From Bacteroidales bacterium (lineage in GTDB: Bacteria; Bacteroidota; Bacteroidia; Bacteroidales; UBA1715), in NCBI GenBank assembly GCA_012519815.1, contig JAAYPM010000015.1:1-39907 (forward strand): DNA of 39,907 nt, given 5' to 3'. The position numbers were made by a program, and so were the translations under genes. The notes under the pieces were generated by a model that saw nothing but the letters and a program-made list of their open reading frames with translations, did no database searches and was not told where the DNA came from. This document shows, piece after piece, positions 1 to 9,384 of this stretch (positions within the stretch are counted from its first letter, which is position 1; each line of letters opens with the position of its first letter).

Positions 1-1
1 T

Positions 2-889
2 GAACATGGCACTATTCCCACGCTTGATCATAAAAAACCACATTGGGAACTTGCTGAACAATATGGTATTGTAAATTTTGAATTAGGAAATAAATTAACC
101 GGTGCGGGCTTTCCTGTATATGTAAAACAAGGAGCAAAATTACAACGTGCTCTTATTAGTTTTTTTCTTGACAAAGCAGATGAAGCAGGATATACAGAAT
201 ATATGCCTCCTATTTTGGTAAATGAAGCATCTGGATTTGGAACAGGGCAATTGCCTGATAAAGAGGGACAAATGTATCATGTTACTGGAGATAATTTATA
301 TCTTATTCCAACAGCCGAAGTTCCACTCACAAATATGTTTCGTGATGTTATTCTTAAAACAACTGATTTTCCTATTAAATGCACTGCATATACTCCTTGT
401 TTCCGCCGCGAAGCTGGTTCATATGGAAAAGATGTTCGTGGATTAAATCGCCTTCACCAGTTTGATAAAGTTGAAATAGTGCGTATTGAGCATCCTGACA
501 CTTCATATGCAGCTTTAGAAGAAATGGTTACATATGTGGGTTCGTTAATTTCTGCTCTTGAATTGCCATATAGAATTTTACGACTTTGTGGTGGAGATAT
601 GAGCTTTACTTCTGCACTTACATACGATTTTGAAGTATATTCTTCCGGACAAGAACGGTGGTTAGAAGTAAGTTCTGTGTCAAATTTTGAATCATTTCAG
701 GCAAATCGTTTAAAATTGCGATATAGAGATGAAGATACGAAAAAAACCATGCTTGCACACACACTTAATGGCAGTGCACTTGCATTACCACGAATAGTGG
801 CGGCATTACTCGAAAATAATCAAACTCCACAAGGCATTCGCATTCCTCAAGCTTTAGTACCATATACTGGATTTGAATATATAATATAA
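2..889 (+). CDS. serS: Serine--tRNA ligase, C-terminal part (5' end outside window)
   Basis: This enzyme charges tRNA-Ser with serine (class II aminoacyl-tRNA synthetase, cytoplasm). The frame is open from base 2, so the start and the N-terminal tRNA-binding coiled coil (roughly 130 residues) lie upstream of the window; about 295 residues of the catalytic core are present. Visible marks are the serine-binding TAEVPLTN segment, motif 2 (CFRREAGSYGKDVRGLNRLHQF), the segment LCGGDMSFTSALTYDFEVY and motif 3 (NGSALALPRIVAALLENNQ). The C-terminus ALVPYTGF is usual for the family. It converges on the barrel gene on the other strand with only 20 bases between the two stops. The family assignment is secure; only the upstream end is unknown. 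Confidence 0.97.
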   Translation, partial: EHGTIPTLDHKKPHWELAEQYGIVNFELGNKLTGAGFPVYVKQGAKLQRALISFFLDKADEAGYTEYMPPILVNEASGFGTGQLPDKEGQMYHVTGDNLYLIPTAEVPLTNMFRDVILKTTDFPIKCTAYTPCFRREAGSYGKDVRGLNRLHQFDKVEIVRIEHPDTSYAALEEMVTYVGSLISALELPYRILRLCGGDMSFTSALTYDFEVYSSGQERWLEVSSVSNFESFQANRLKLRYRDEDTKKTMLAHTLNGSALALPRIVAALLENNQTPQGIRIPQALVPYTGFEYII

Positions 890-909
890 AATGTATTTAA
901 TTTTATTGT

Positions 910-2043
910 TTAAAATGATTCGCGCATAGTAATATATACGCCCGAATCACGAGCAGGGCCTCTTCCGTAATCTATACGGAGATTTAATTTTTCGTCTTCA
1001 TTTGTTAAGAAACGCAGTCCTACTCCATATACATATTTTGTGTGTGCCATATTTACTGTACGCAACGATGAATACGCATTACCCGCAGCAGCAAAGGCAA
1101 CAGCACCAAATCTACCCCAAATATGTTTTCGAATTTCGGCTTGTACAAAGGTAGTGTGTGTGTTTATATACATAAATTTATTTGAAATACCACGCATTTT
1201 ATTTCTTCCACCTAACTGATGTAAATAATAAAAAGGCATAGTTCCATACGCCGCAGCACTATAAAAATTACACGCAAAAATAATATCTTTATATAAAGAC
1301 ATATATTTTCGTCCATCAAATTCAAGAGAGGTGAATTTGTAATTATCCGCCTGAAATTGAGGGAAATGAGTAACATTTAATGAAATGTATTCCCCTTTTG
1401 TTGGGTAATTAACATGATTTCGGGAATCGTATGAAAAAAACGGACCAACGCCTGCAAGAAAAGAATTTTTTTGCGTAATTATTTTAATATCAGATATTTT
1501 TGTATGCGCAACGTCAACCATAACTCCTGCAAATATGTTATAAGGCAAGCGGACAGCATAATTTCCACGTGTTTTAAATTCCTGTATAGTAAATGGTGTT
1601 GGATTGTGGTTTCGTTCGGTTTGTTGTATTCCATAAAAATGATCGGGAGCCGACACATAATTTGTAACAAATTTAATTTCATTACCACTTTGCGAGGTAT
1701 ATAAAAGCAAATCTATTCGTGCATTAAACCAATTTCGACTTGAATATGCAAAATAATTTACCATTGAAGCAGCTTGCATATTTTTTGACTGAGGTTTTGG
1801 TTTTATTATAATTACAGGCATCGCACCTATTGACAAACCACTTGCTGGATCAAGGCTTGCGGAAGGATATAGAGCAAGACTTACTCGTCCAAAATCATAT
1901 TCAAACAATGAAAGTGTTTTATCAATAATAGTTTTATGGGCATGTGTATCTATTTGCATTTTTTCAAGACTATCAACTTGAGAAAATCCAAGGTGCATAC
2001 ATGCACTCAACAAAAAACCTGTTACAATTATTTTATAATTCAT
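910..2043 (-). CDS. Omp85/BamA-TamA-like outer-membrane barrel protein without POTRA domains
   Basis: The protein has 377 residues. A signal peptide (residues 1 to about 21, ending GFSQ) is followed directly by alternating beta-strand sequence. The motif GGRNKMRGI (near residue 280) resembles the conserved (V/I)RG(F/Y) element of Omp85 barrels, and the chain ends in Phe (MRESF), as outer-membrane barrels usually do. It is too short for POTRA domains, so it resembles the stand-alone barrels of Bacteroidota annotated as BamA/TamA family or surface antigen proteins. It is the last gene of a unit after the LytTR regulator and the aminotransferase, and its start overlaps the aminotransferase stop by 11 bases, which suggests translational coupling. 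The barrel call is fairly firm. The substrate or partner is unknown. Confidence 0.75.
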   Translation of the reverse strand: MNYKIIVTGFLLSACMHLGFSQVDSLEKMQIDTHAHKTIIDKTLSLFEYDFGRVSLALYPSASLDPASGLSIGAMPVIIIKPKPQSKNMQAASMVNYFAYSSRNWFNARIDLLLYTSQSGNEIKFVTNYVSAPDHFYGIQQTERNHNPTPFTIQEFKTRGNYAVRLPYNIFAGVMVDVAHTKISDIKIITQKNSFLAGVGPFFSYDSRNHVNYPTKGEYISLNVTHFPQFQADNYKFTSLEFDGRKYMSLYKDIIFACNFYSAAAYGTMPFYYLHQLGGRNKMRGISNKFMYINTHTTFVQAEIRKHIWGRFGAVAFAAAGNAYSSLRTVNMAHTKYVYGVGLRFLTNEDEKLNLRIDYGRGPARDSGVYITMRESF

Positions 2044-3223
2044 CTAAGGCTGCACATATTTGCTTGCATGCCATACTTATTTCTTGTTCAGAAATTATAA
2101 GTGGGGGTGCAATTCTAAAATGAGTATCACAAAATAAAAAGAAATCAAGTAAAACACCATGTTCAAGAGCTTTTCGCATAAGAGCATGTACCTGTTTTGG
2201 AGCATCAAGTTCAACTGCCAAAAATAAGCCCTTACCTCGAATTGACCGAACTTTTGGATGATTTTGTAATAAATTCCGAAATAACATTTCTTTTTGGGAA
2301 ATAGATTGAATTATTTCTTTGTTTTCTACTAATTCTTTTACACATGCATACGCAGCTGCCGAACTAACGGGGTGCCCTCCAAACGTAGTTATATGTCCTA
2401 AAACAGGATTTGAAGTAAATGAATCCATATGAGCTTTTGATGCGGCAAAAGCACCTATAGGCATTCCTCCTCCCATTCCTTTTGCAAAACACAAAATATC
2501 GGGAACCACATTAAAATGTTCAAATGCAAACATTTTACCAATTCTACCAAAACCATTTTGAACCTCATCAAAAATAAGTAATGCACCTGTTTCGGTACAT
2601 TTTTCTCGAAGTTTTTCTAAATAATGTAGCGTAGGAACAATAATACCCGCTTCGCTTTGAATAGGTTCAACTATAACGCATGCTGTTTGTTCGTCAATAC
2701 AATGTATATCTTCAAGTTCATTGTATCGCATAAAACTCACATTCGGCAAAAGTGGCTGAAAATTAGACTTATATTCATCACACCCCAATACACTCAAAGC
2801 TCCGTGCGTGCTGCCATGATAGGCATTAATAGTAGAAACTATTTTAGAACGTCCGGTTACACGTTTTGCTAATTTTAATGCTCCCTCAACTGCTTCGCTT
2901 CCAGAATTTACTAAATATAATGATGAAAAAGAATCTGGTAATAATGACAACACTAATTCAGCTAATTGAACTTGTGGCGTTTGCACAACTTCACCATATA
3001 CCATTATATGCATATATTTTTGCAATTGTTCGGTAGCCGCTGCTACCACTTTTTTGTGTGTATGTCCTAAATTACTTACAGAAACGCCCGAAATAAGGTC
3101 AATAACGGCCTTTCCTTCAGGCGTATATAAAAACACACCATGAGCACGTTCCACTTCGAGCAAAAGCGGATCTGGTGAAGTTTGTCCGAGTAATTCTAAA
3201 AACAACTGTCGTTGAGTTCGCAT
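2033..3223 (-). CDS. Class III PLP-dependent aminotransferase (acetylornithine/ornithine type)
   Basis: This is a fold-type I PLP enzyme of the acetylornithine/ornithine/4-aminobutyrate aminotransferase family. With the chosen start it has 396 residues, a normal length. Landmarks are the N-terminal [10 protein letters not shown] segment, the cofactor phosphate site [12 protein letters not shown], the pyridine-nitrogen Asp in [12 protein letters not shown], and the Schiff-base Lys in [12 protein letters not shown] (about residue 248). I chose the ATG at 3223 because [12 protein letters not shown] matches the usual N-terminus of Bacteroidota homologues. A TTG at 3247 would add eight residues that do not look conserved. 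It follows the LytTR regulator by about 30 bases and overlaps the barrel gene. The exact amino donor cannot be read from sequence. No other arginine-biosynthesis gene is nearby, so calling it argD would be a guess. Confidence 0.88.
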   Translation of the reverse strand: MRTQRQLFLELLGQTSPDPLLLEVERAHGVFLYTPEGKAVIDLISGVSVSNLGHTHKKVVAAATEQLQKYMHIMVYGEVVQTPQVQLAELVLSLLPDSFSSLYLVNSGSEAVEGALKLAKRVTGRSKIVSTINAYHGSTHGALSVLGCDEYKSNFQPLLPNVSFMRYNELEDIHCIDEQTACVIVEPIQSEAGIIVPTLHYLEKLREKCTETGALLIFDEVQNGFGRIGKMFAFEHFNVVPDILCFAKGMGGGMPIGAFAASKAHMDSFTSNPVLGHITTFGGHPVSSAAAYACVKELVENKEIIQSISQKEMLFRNLLQNHPKVRSIRGKGLFLAVELDAPKQVHALMRKALEHGVLLDFFLFCDTHFRIAPPLIISEQEISMACKQICAALDEL

Positions 3224-3254
3224 AAGAGTATTGTTTTGATAATGCAAACATAAA

Positions 3255-3965
3255 TTATTTTAAAGAAATAGCTGTATTTAAAAGCGTTTCTTTATAATTT
3301 CTGCTCAAAGGTATTGAGGCAGTTTTTCCATTTATTTCAACACATAAATGGTTATCTTCAATGCAAACAAGATGCTCTAAATTAATTATATACCGCCTGT
3401 GGGTACGTAAAAAATTGCTTTTTGAAAGAATTTGTTCGAATGATTTTAATGTATTATTTACTATAAAAGTATGTTCTTTTGTAATTACATTTATATAATT
3501 ATCATTTGATTCCACCCAAATAATATCTGTTGGTAGAATTTTATATAACACATTTTTCTTTTTGAAAAAAAACGCTTTTTGCGAGCTTTTTTCAAGCAGC
3601 AAGGTATCTACATACACCTGTTGGCGTACTTTTTCTATTGACTGAAGGAATCGGTTATATGTAATAGGTTTTAACAAAAAATCGATAGCATTACAATCAA
3701 ACGCATTTAATGCATATTTTTGAGACACAGAAACAAAAATAACATATGGCATGTGAGTATTCGTTTTCAAAAAATCTAAACCATGCATTTGCGGCAGTTC
3801 CATATCAAGAAAAACAAGATTATTTGCGTGAATTACATTTTGATGTTCTAAAACTTCTATAGGATTATAGAATGTGCGTTTCAAACGCAAATTACTTGTT
3901 TTTGCAATAAATTTTTCAAGAATTTTGCAACTTATTTTGTCGTCATCAAGAATAATACAATCCAT
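3255..3965 (-). CDS. LytTR-family response regulator (no adjacent kinase)
   Basis: The protein has 236 residues: a receiver domain (about 1-115) and a LytTR DNA-binding domain (about 135-236). The receiver keeps the acidic cluster Asp7-Asp9, the phospho-acceptor Asp54 (FLDMELPQ) and Lys99 (FLLKP). The switch region reads FVSVS instead of the common FTTAY, with Ser79 at the usual Thr position. The LytTR part shows IIWVESNDNYINV and the FLRTHRRYIINL core. No histidine kinase is adjacent: it is the first gene of a unit with the aminotransferase and the barrel protein, so its kinase is encoded elsewhere or is the LytS-type protein at 18035. A well-formed promoter lies just upstream (3983-4015). 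Confidence 0.93.
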   Translation of the reverse strand: MDCIILDDDKISCKILEKFIAKTSNLRLKRTFYNPIEVLEHQNVIHANNLVFLDMELPQMHGLDFLKTNTHMPYVIFVSVSQKYALNAFDCNAIDFLLKPITYNRFLQSIEKVRQQVYVDTLLLEKSSQKAFFFKKKNVLYKILPTDIIWVESNDNYINVITKEHTFIVNNTLKSFEQILSKSNFLRTHRRYIINLEHLVCIEDNHLCVEINGKTASIPLSRNYKETLLNTAISLK

Positions 3966-3982
3966 AATATATTGAAAGATAA

Positions 3983-4015
3983 CAAATATATCATTTTTTT
4001 AAATGTATCTCCAAA
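3983..4015 (-). promoter_or_regulatory. Bacteroidota-type promoter for the LytTR regulator unit
   Basis: Read on the minus strand, TTTG (4012-4015), a 21-base spacer and TATATTTG (3983-3990) fit the Bacteroidota housekeeping promoter pattern TTTG - 19 to 21 - TAnnTTTG. The -7 box is about 18 bases upstream of the ATG at 3965, so the leader would be short. This is a pattern match only. Confidence 0.6.
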
Positions 4016-4142
4016 ATTTTTGAATAATATCTCTCTATAGTATGCTTCAAAAAAGGAAAAACATCATAAAACAACCTTAATTTAAAAAAATCATGTTAAA
4101 ATAATGAATTTTTATTACTTTTATACATTCAAAAATTACGTA

Positions 4143-4880
4143 ATGAATTTTTTTTTCAACTTAGGACGATATATACTTTTAATGCGGCGAGTTTTTTCAA
4201 AACCAGATGATTCTCGTGAATATTTTAAAGCTATTGGGAAAGAAATTGTGTTTATTGGATATAATTCTTTATTAATAGTTTTTGTGATTTCTTTTTTTAT
4301 TGGTGCTGTTATAACCATACAAACAGCGTATAATATGACAAATCCTATTCTTCCAACTTACCTTGTAGGCTTAGGCACTCGCGATAGTATGATATTGGAA
4401 TTTTCATCTACTATTGTTGCTATTGTACTTGCAGGAAAAGTTGGTTCAAGTATAGCATCACAAATTGGAACTATGCGTGTTACCGAGCAAATTGATGCTT
4501 TAGAAATTATGGGAGTTAATTCAGCAAGTTTTCTTATTTCACCTAAAATTATTGCGTCACTTTGCACATTTCCAATTTTATGTTTATTGAGTATGGTAGT
4601 TGGTATTTTTGGTGGTTGGATTGCCGGTGAATTTACTGGTGCCGTAAGTTCAGACCAATATATATATGGCATACAATATATGTTTATTCCATATTATATG
4701 GTTTATAGTGTTATAAAAAGTGTGTTTTTTGGAGTTATTATAACTTCTATTTCAAGTTATTTTGGATATTTTACTACTGGTGGTGCACTTGAAGTAGGAC
4801 AATCGAGTACAAAAGCTGTGGTAAACAGTACATTGGTAGTGTTGTTGTTTAATTTAATTCTTACGTCTATTTTATTGTAA
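4143..4880 (+). CDS. mlaE: MlaE-family ABC transporter permease
   Basis: This is the inner-membrane permease of an MCE/Mla-type ABC system that moves phospholipid between the inner membrane and the outer envelope. From the ATG at 4143 it has 245 residues, the usual length. It has multiple membrane segments and the family core IGAVITIQTAYN, ILEFSSTIVAIVLAGKVGSSI, and RVTEQIDALEIMGVN, the conserved EQIDAL coupling motif. An upstream in-frame ATG at 4104 would add 13 residues; MNFFFNLGRYILLMR is the normal family N-terminus, so I prefer 4143. Its stop is directly followed by the mlaF start. No MCE substrate-binding gene (mlaD) is in the window, so it must be encoded elsewhere. Confidence 0.93.
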   Translation: MNFFFNLGRYILLMRRVFSKPDDSREYFKAIGKEIVFIGYNSLLIVFVISFFIGAVITIQTAYNMTNPILPTYLVGLGTRDSMILEFSSTIVAIVLAGKVGSSIASQIGTMRVTEQIDALEIMGVNSASFLISPKIIASLCTFPILCLLSMVVGIFGGWIAGEFTGAVSSDQYIYGIQYMFIPYYMVYSVIKSVFFGVIITSISSYFGYFTTGGALEVGQSSTKAVVNSTLVVLLFNLILTSILL

Positions 4881-5636
4881 ATGATAGAAATACAAAACAT
4901 ATCAAAGTCTTTTAGAAACACGCAAGTGTTGTTTGATATATCCACCTCATTTGAAGAAGGAAAAGTAAATCTTATTATAGGACAAAGTGGGTCGGGAAAA
5001 ACAGTACTGCTCAAATCAATAGTTGGCTTACATGAAGTTGATGCGGGAAATATTTTTTTTCATGGAAGAAATTTCACCACCATGTCTTTTAAAGAACGAA
5101 AAGAAATTAGAAAAGAAATTGGCATGGTGTTTCAAGGCGGTGCCTTATTTGATTCTTCTACACTCGAAGAAAATGTTATGTTTCCGTTGCGAATGTTTGC
5201 AAACATGTCTGTTGAAGAAGCTCGTGAACGTGCTAATTTTTGTTTGAAACGAGTTGAGGTTGAAAATAGAAATAATTTATATCCTGCTGAAATTAGTGGG
5301 GGTATGCAAAAAAGAGTTGCAATTGCACGTGCAATTGCTTTAAATCCAAAATATCTTTTTTGCGATGAACCTAATTCTGGTCTTGACCCCCGTACAGCAA
5401 TAGTTATAGATAATTTAATAAAAGAAATTATTACAGAATATAATATTACATGTGTAGTAAACACGCACGATATGAACTCTGTAATGGAAATAGGAGATAA
5501 AATTGTATTTATTTACCAAGGAAAAAAATGGTGGGAAGGAAAGCGTGATGAAATTTGGGAAACAAATAATGTTGAATTAAATGATTTTGTATTTGCCTCT
5601 GAATTATATAAAAAAATTAGAAAATCAAAATTATAA
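4881..5636 (+). CDS. mlaF: MlaF-family ABC transporter ATP-binding protein
   Basis: This is the cytoplasmic ATPase partner of the MlaE permease, 251 residues. It has Walker A GQSGSGKT (34-41), a Q-loop near MVFQGGALFDS, the ABC signature ISGGMQKRVAIARA, Walker B YLFCDEPNSGLDP and the switch His in VNTHD. The GGALFDS stretch after the Q-loop and the SGGM signature are typical of the Mla/Ttg2A branch. The start codon immediately follows the mlaE stop, and the stop overlaps the next gene by one base (TAATG), so the genes are probably translated from one message. Confidence 0.94.
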   Translation: MIEIQNISKSFRNTQVLFDISTSFEEGKVNLIIGQSGSGKTVLLKSIVGLHEVDAGNIFFHGRNFTTMSFKERKEIRKEIGMVFQGGALFDSSTLEENVMFPLRMFANMSVEEARERANFCLKRVEVENRNNLYPAEISGGMQKRVAIARAIALNPKYLFCDEPNSGLDPRTAIVIDNLIKEIITEYNITCVVNTHDMNSVMEIGDKIVFIYQGKKWWEGKRDEIWETNNVELNDFVFASELYKKIRKSKL

Positions 5637-8404
5637 TGTATAAGCATATCTGTCTTTTAATCGCAAGTTTTTTACTTCATACGTTTGCATTTTCACAAGA
5701 ATTTGAACTATATAATAATGTTCCCGTGGAATCTAAACGCATTGTGTTTAAATATGCGCCTCTGTTAAAATCATCTGCAATAACAACTCCCGAAGGAATA
5801 GGACAAAATCATGATTTTGTATTATTTGAATCTATTTTACAGCAAATTCAAGCAGAAAAACCACGCCAATTATTCCCTGTTTTTGTTATGCCCGATTCAT
5901 GCGAAAACTGTGTTGATATAAGTCGAATATATGAATGTTATTATTCGGCAAACATTCCTATTTCTCAAGCACTTGCAATGTTCCGAAATTGTGCAGGCAT
6001 TGAATATGCTGAACCTGTGTATTTAGAGCAAGAATTATTTGTGCCCGATGACCCAGAAATGGCACAACAATGGCACATGAACTCATGTAAAATATATCAA
6101 GCCTGGGATATTGAAACTGGCGATACTTCGGTAGTTATAGGAATAACCGATTCGGGATTCGAAATTTCACATCTTGACCTTATCAATCAAATTAAATATA
6201 ATTATAACGACCCTATAAATGGACAAGACGATGATTATGACGGATATGTAGATAATTTTAGAGGGTGGGATTTTGGTGCAAAAGACAATAACCCAACCTC
6301 AACAACAAGCGACCACGGCACATGGGTTGCCGGAATATCAAATGCACAGGTAAATAATGCGTTTGCAACAGCAGGAGTTGCCTATAATTGTAAATTTATT
6401 CCTATTAAAGTGGCAACCGATCAGGGGTACATTACACGTGGTTACGAAGGAATAGTATATGCCGCCAATCAAAAATGTGATATTATTAATTGCTCATGGG
6501 GAAGCGTGGGGTCATATTCCAAGTTTTCACAAGATATTATACAATACGCTACATATAATTGCAATGCTTTAGTAATTGCAGCTGCGGGAAATAATAACAA
6601 TACCGATATTTTTTATCCTGCTTCATATACCAATGTTTTTAGTGTGGGCGGCAGTGATTTAGGAGATACTAGATGGGAAAACTCAGAAACAAGTGGGTCT
6701 AATTGGAATTATTATGTTGATATTGTTGCACCAGCATGCGGATATAGAACATTACATAAAAATAATGGAACTGTAGCTGTAGGTGGCGGAACTTCATTTG
6801 CCGCTCCTATTGTTTCAGGCATTGCAGCTTTGGTAAAAAGTGCACATCCTACTGTTTCGGCACTTGAACTTGGTGAACGTATTCGCGTTACTGCCGATAA
6901 TATATATGGCATTGAATCAAATCAAAAATATCTTCATTTATTAGGAAGTGGACGGGTAAATGCTCTTAAAGCTATTACCGACAGTGTAACGCCTTCTGTA
7001 CGCATGTGCAATGTTTCTGCTATTAATAAAAATGGTTCTTATAAGTATTTCCCAGGCGATACATTACTTCTTACTATTACATTTAAAAATTATTTAGCAG
7101 ATGCAACAAATCTTTTTGTTTCTGTATCATGCGAAAATTCTTTTATTGCTCCAATTCAAGGAAGCGAACTGTTTCCAACATTCAATAAAAATGAAGAAAA
7201 AACAATAGATTTTTCTTTTGAAATTGTTGAAACATTACCTGCAGATGTTCAAACAATGTTTAAAATAACATGTTCGGCCGAAAAATACTTTGGATTTGAA
7301 TACTTTCCACTCTTATTTAATCCCTCATATTATGATTTTGAAATAGGAAATTTTTCGGCTACGGCTACGGCAAATGGCACAATTGGCGTACTTTCTCCAA
7401 ATAAAAGGGTAGAAAATGGTATTATGTATAAAAAAAATCCGTGCATGTTACACGAAGGTAGTTTACTTATAGAAAAACCCAATGAAAAAGTGGCTGCATG
7501 TGTGCGAGAACAAAATGGATTTACTATTAAAAATTTTCCAACTGTACACACGGCAGATTCCGTTGATATTCTTATTAAAAGTGCATATTATAATGCAAAT
7601 ATGGATATAAATGTAGAGCAATTTATTTATGGATGGAATACGATAGATGCTCTTGTGCATGAATATAGAATTTCGCATAATGCTGATTCAACATATCACA
7701 ACATTCGTGTTGGAGCATATATAGACTGGCTTATTGTGGCACAAACATATAATAAAATGAATTATATTGATTCGTTACAATTAGGATATGCCTATTCTAT
7801 TGACCCATGGGGATTTTACGGTGGGATTCTTCCTCTTCATTATCATCAAACAAATTTTTATGCTATTGATGATGCGGTTGGACTTGACAATAATATTTAT
7901 ATAGCAGACGGATTTTCTGATAAGGAAATACGATATGGATTATATAATTCAAAACATAGTGCCGGAAATTATACTGACGGAGGCATGGTTTCTTCTATTT
8001 CTGGTGCATTAATTCCTAAATTAGATGCTGATTCTACTGCAATTGTGCGATACGCAATTATAGCAGCTGAAACCTTACAAGAACTTGTTGAAACGGCACG
8101 CATTATTCGTGCAAATTATAGCATCGATACTTCTACATATACTGCTGTTTCCAAAACACTACATGAACAAATCTACACACACTATTTTGCAAATACTATT
8201 CATATTTCTTGCCCTGCACAAAAATCGCCATCGCGTATAGTATTATATAATAGTTTGGGAATTAAAGTATATGAAACAACCATTGAGGCATATTCACCCG
8301 AACAAATACATATTAATTGTTCACATTTAGCAAGTGGAATATATATAGTTTCAATAGAAAATATAGAAACAAAATATAATGAAAAAATTCATGTGTATAA
8401 ATAA
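5636..8404 (+). CDS. Secreted subtilisin-like (S8) serine protease with T9SS sorting domain
   Basis: The protein has 922 residues. A signal peptide ends near residue 20 (FAFSQ). A propeptide-like part follows to about residue 130 (ANIPISQALAMFR, GIEYAEPVY, like inhibitor I9). The peptidase S8 domain spans about 150-460, with the triad Asp172 (GITDSG), His227 (DHGTWVAGI) and Ser387 (GGTSFAAPIVSG), plus oxyanion Asn319 (AAAGNN). Residues about 470-845 form a long beta-rich region I do not recognise. The last 75 residues (IVLYNSLGIKVYET, then LASGIYIVSIE) are a T9SS C-terminal sorting domain. The protein should therefore cross the outer membrane and be released or surface-anchored. It is coupled to mlaF by a one-base overlap, but a functional link to lipid transport is not evident. 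Substrate unknown. Confidence 0.92.
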   Translation: MYKHICLLIASFLLHTFAFSQEFELYNNVPVESKRIVFKYAPLLKSSAITTPEGIGQNHDFVLFESILQQIQAEKPRQLFPVFVMPDSCENCVDISRIYECYYSANIPISQALAMFRNCAGIEYAEPVYLEQELFVPDDPEMAQQWHMNSCKIYQAWDIETGDTSVVIGITDSGFEISHLDLINQIKYNYNDPINGQDDDYDGYVDNFRGWDFGAKDNNPTSTTSDHGTWVAGISNAQVNNAFATAGVAYNCKFIPIKVATDQGYITRGYEGIVYAANQKCDIINCSWGSVGSYSKFSQDIIQYATYNCNALVIAAAGNNNNTDIFYPASYTNVFSVGGSDLGDTRWENSETSGSNWNYYVDIVAPACGYRTLHKNNGTVAVGGGTSFAAPIVSGIAALVKSAHPTVSALELGERIRVTADNIYGIESNQKYLHLLGSGRVNALKAITDSVTPSVRMCNVSAINKNGSYKYFPGDTLLLTITFKNYLADATNLFVSVSCENSFIAPIQGSELFPTFNKNEEKTIDFSFEIVETLPADVQTMFKITCSAEKYFGFEYFPLLFNPSYYDFEIGNFSATATANGTIGVLSPNKRVENGIMYKKNPCMLHEGSLLIEKPNEKVAACVREQNGFTIKNFPTVHTADSVDILIKSAYYNANMDINVEQFIYGWNTIDALVHEYRISHNADSTYHNIRVGAYIDWLIVAQTYNKMNYIDSLQLGYAYSIDPWGFYGGILPLHYHQTNFYAIDDAVGLDNNIYIADGFSDKEIRYGLYNSKHSAGNYTDGGMVSSISGALIPKLDADSTAIVRYAIIAAETLQELVETARIIRANYSIDTSTYTAVSKTLHEQIYTHYFANTIHISCPAQKSPSRIVLYNSLGIKVYETTIEAYSPEQIHINCSHLASGIYIVSIENIETKYNEKIHVYK

Positions 8405-8419
8405 CAGTGTGTTGTGTTT

Positions 8420-9298
8420 ATGAGATTATCCATTCTTACTTTTTTTCTTCTTTTTTCGTTTCAGCATCTTTCGGCAAAAAAAATAGTGGATTTTTCTAAA
8501 GAAGAATCACAACTTATATCTGTATATCAAAAAATTTCTCGAAATAATTCTGAAACAGAAAACATTCAATTTACGGCTGATTTTATCACACTTTTTGATT
8601 CTATTTTAAAAAATCCTGAAACATTTTTTTACTCATTTGCAAATCTTCCATTTGCAAATGTTATTGCTCCCGATAATTCGTTTAGAATATATTCATGGTT
8701 TTTACTTCACGACAACGGCACGTATGAAAATTTTGGTTTTTTACAATTAAATCCCGAAAGCAAACATACCTATTCTGTTTTTCAACTTCAAGATTCTCGC
8801 GAAACTATAAGAAATCCTTTTACAGCCATGTGTTCACCAAATAAATGGTATGGAGCATGTTATTACACAATTATTCCTGTAAAAAAAGATGGAGAAATGC
8901 TTTATACATTACTCGGTTGGAATCCAAATACATTGTTAACACAACAAAAAATAATAGATATAATACGTTTTAAAAATGGCATTCCAGAATTTGGGCATCC
9001 AATATTTGAAATGCGTGGAAGAGGCGTACAACGACGAATTATTTTTGAATATTCTGCAAAAAATTCAATGGTACTTAAATATGAATCTAAAAAACGAATG
9101 ATTGTATTTGATCATTTAGCTCCGTCTGCTCCACAATACGAAGATATTTTTGAATACTATGGTGCCGATGGTTCAATAGACGGATATACATACAAAAAAA
9201 ACAGATGGCGTTTTCAAAACATAGTTGATGCTCGAAATCCTCGTTCTGGATTTAAAGAGCATCTTCCAAAATTTCTACAATTTTTATTTTATAAATAA
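8420..9298 (+). CDS. Secreted conserved hypothetical protein
   Basis: The protein has 292 residues from the ATG at 8420. A GTG at 8414 would only add two residues before the same signal peptide. The hydrophobic start MRLSILTFFLLFSFQHLSA looks like a cleaved signal peptide, so the mature protein is periplasmic or outer-membrane associated. I recognise it only as a conserved Bacteroidota protein of unknown function, rich in aromatic residues, with segments such as RNPFTAMCSPNKWYGACYY, IPVKKDGEMLYTLLGW, and IFEYSAKNSMVLKYE. It starts 15 bases after the protease stop and probably belongs to the same transcript. No enzyme motif is visible. Confidence 0.7.
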   Translation: MRLSILTFFLLFSFQHLSAKKIVDFSKEESQLISVYQKISRNNSETENIQFTADFITLFDSILKNPETFFYSFANLPFANVIAPDNSFRIYSWFLLHDNGTYENFGFLQLNPESKHTYSVFQLQDSRETIRNPFTAMCSPNKWYGACYYTIIPVKKDGEMLYTLLGWNPNTLLTQQKIIDIIRFKNGIPEFGHPIFEMRGRGVQRRIIFEYSAKNSMVLKYESKKRMIVFDHLAPSAPQYEDIFEYYGADGSIDGYTYKKNRWRFQNIVDARNPRSGFKEHLPKFLQFLFYK

Positions 9299-9384
9299 AA
9301 ACCTTCAGAAGCAATATCAATCTCTATATCCGAAAAAATAAAATTTTGTGCTAAGCGTACTGTTTTCACCACATAAGGCAGGCG

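Noticed and set aside
3224-3247. TTG start for the aminotransferase
   Set aside because: It adds eight unconserved residues. The ATG at 3223 gives the usual MRTQRQLF start.
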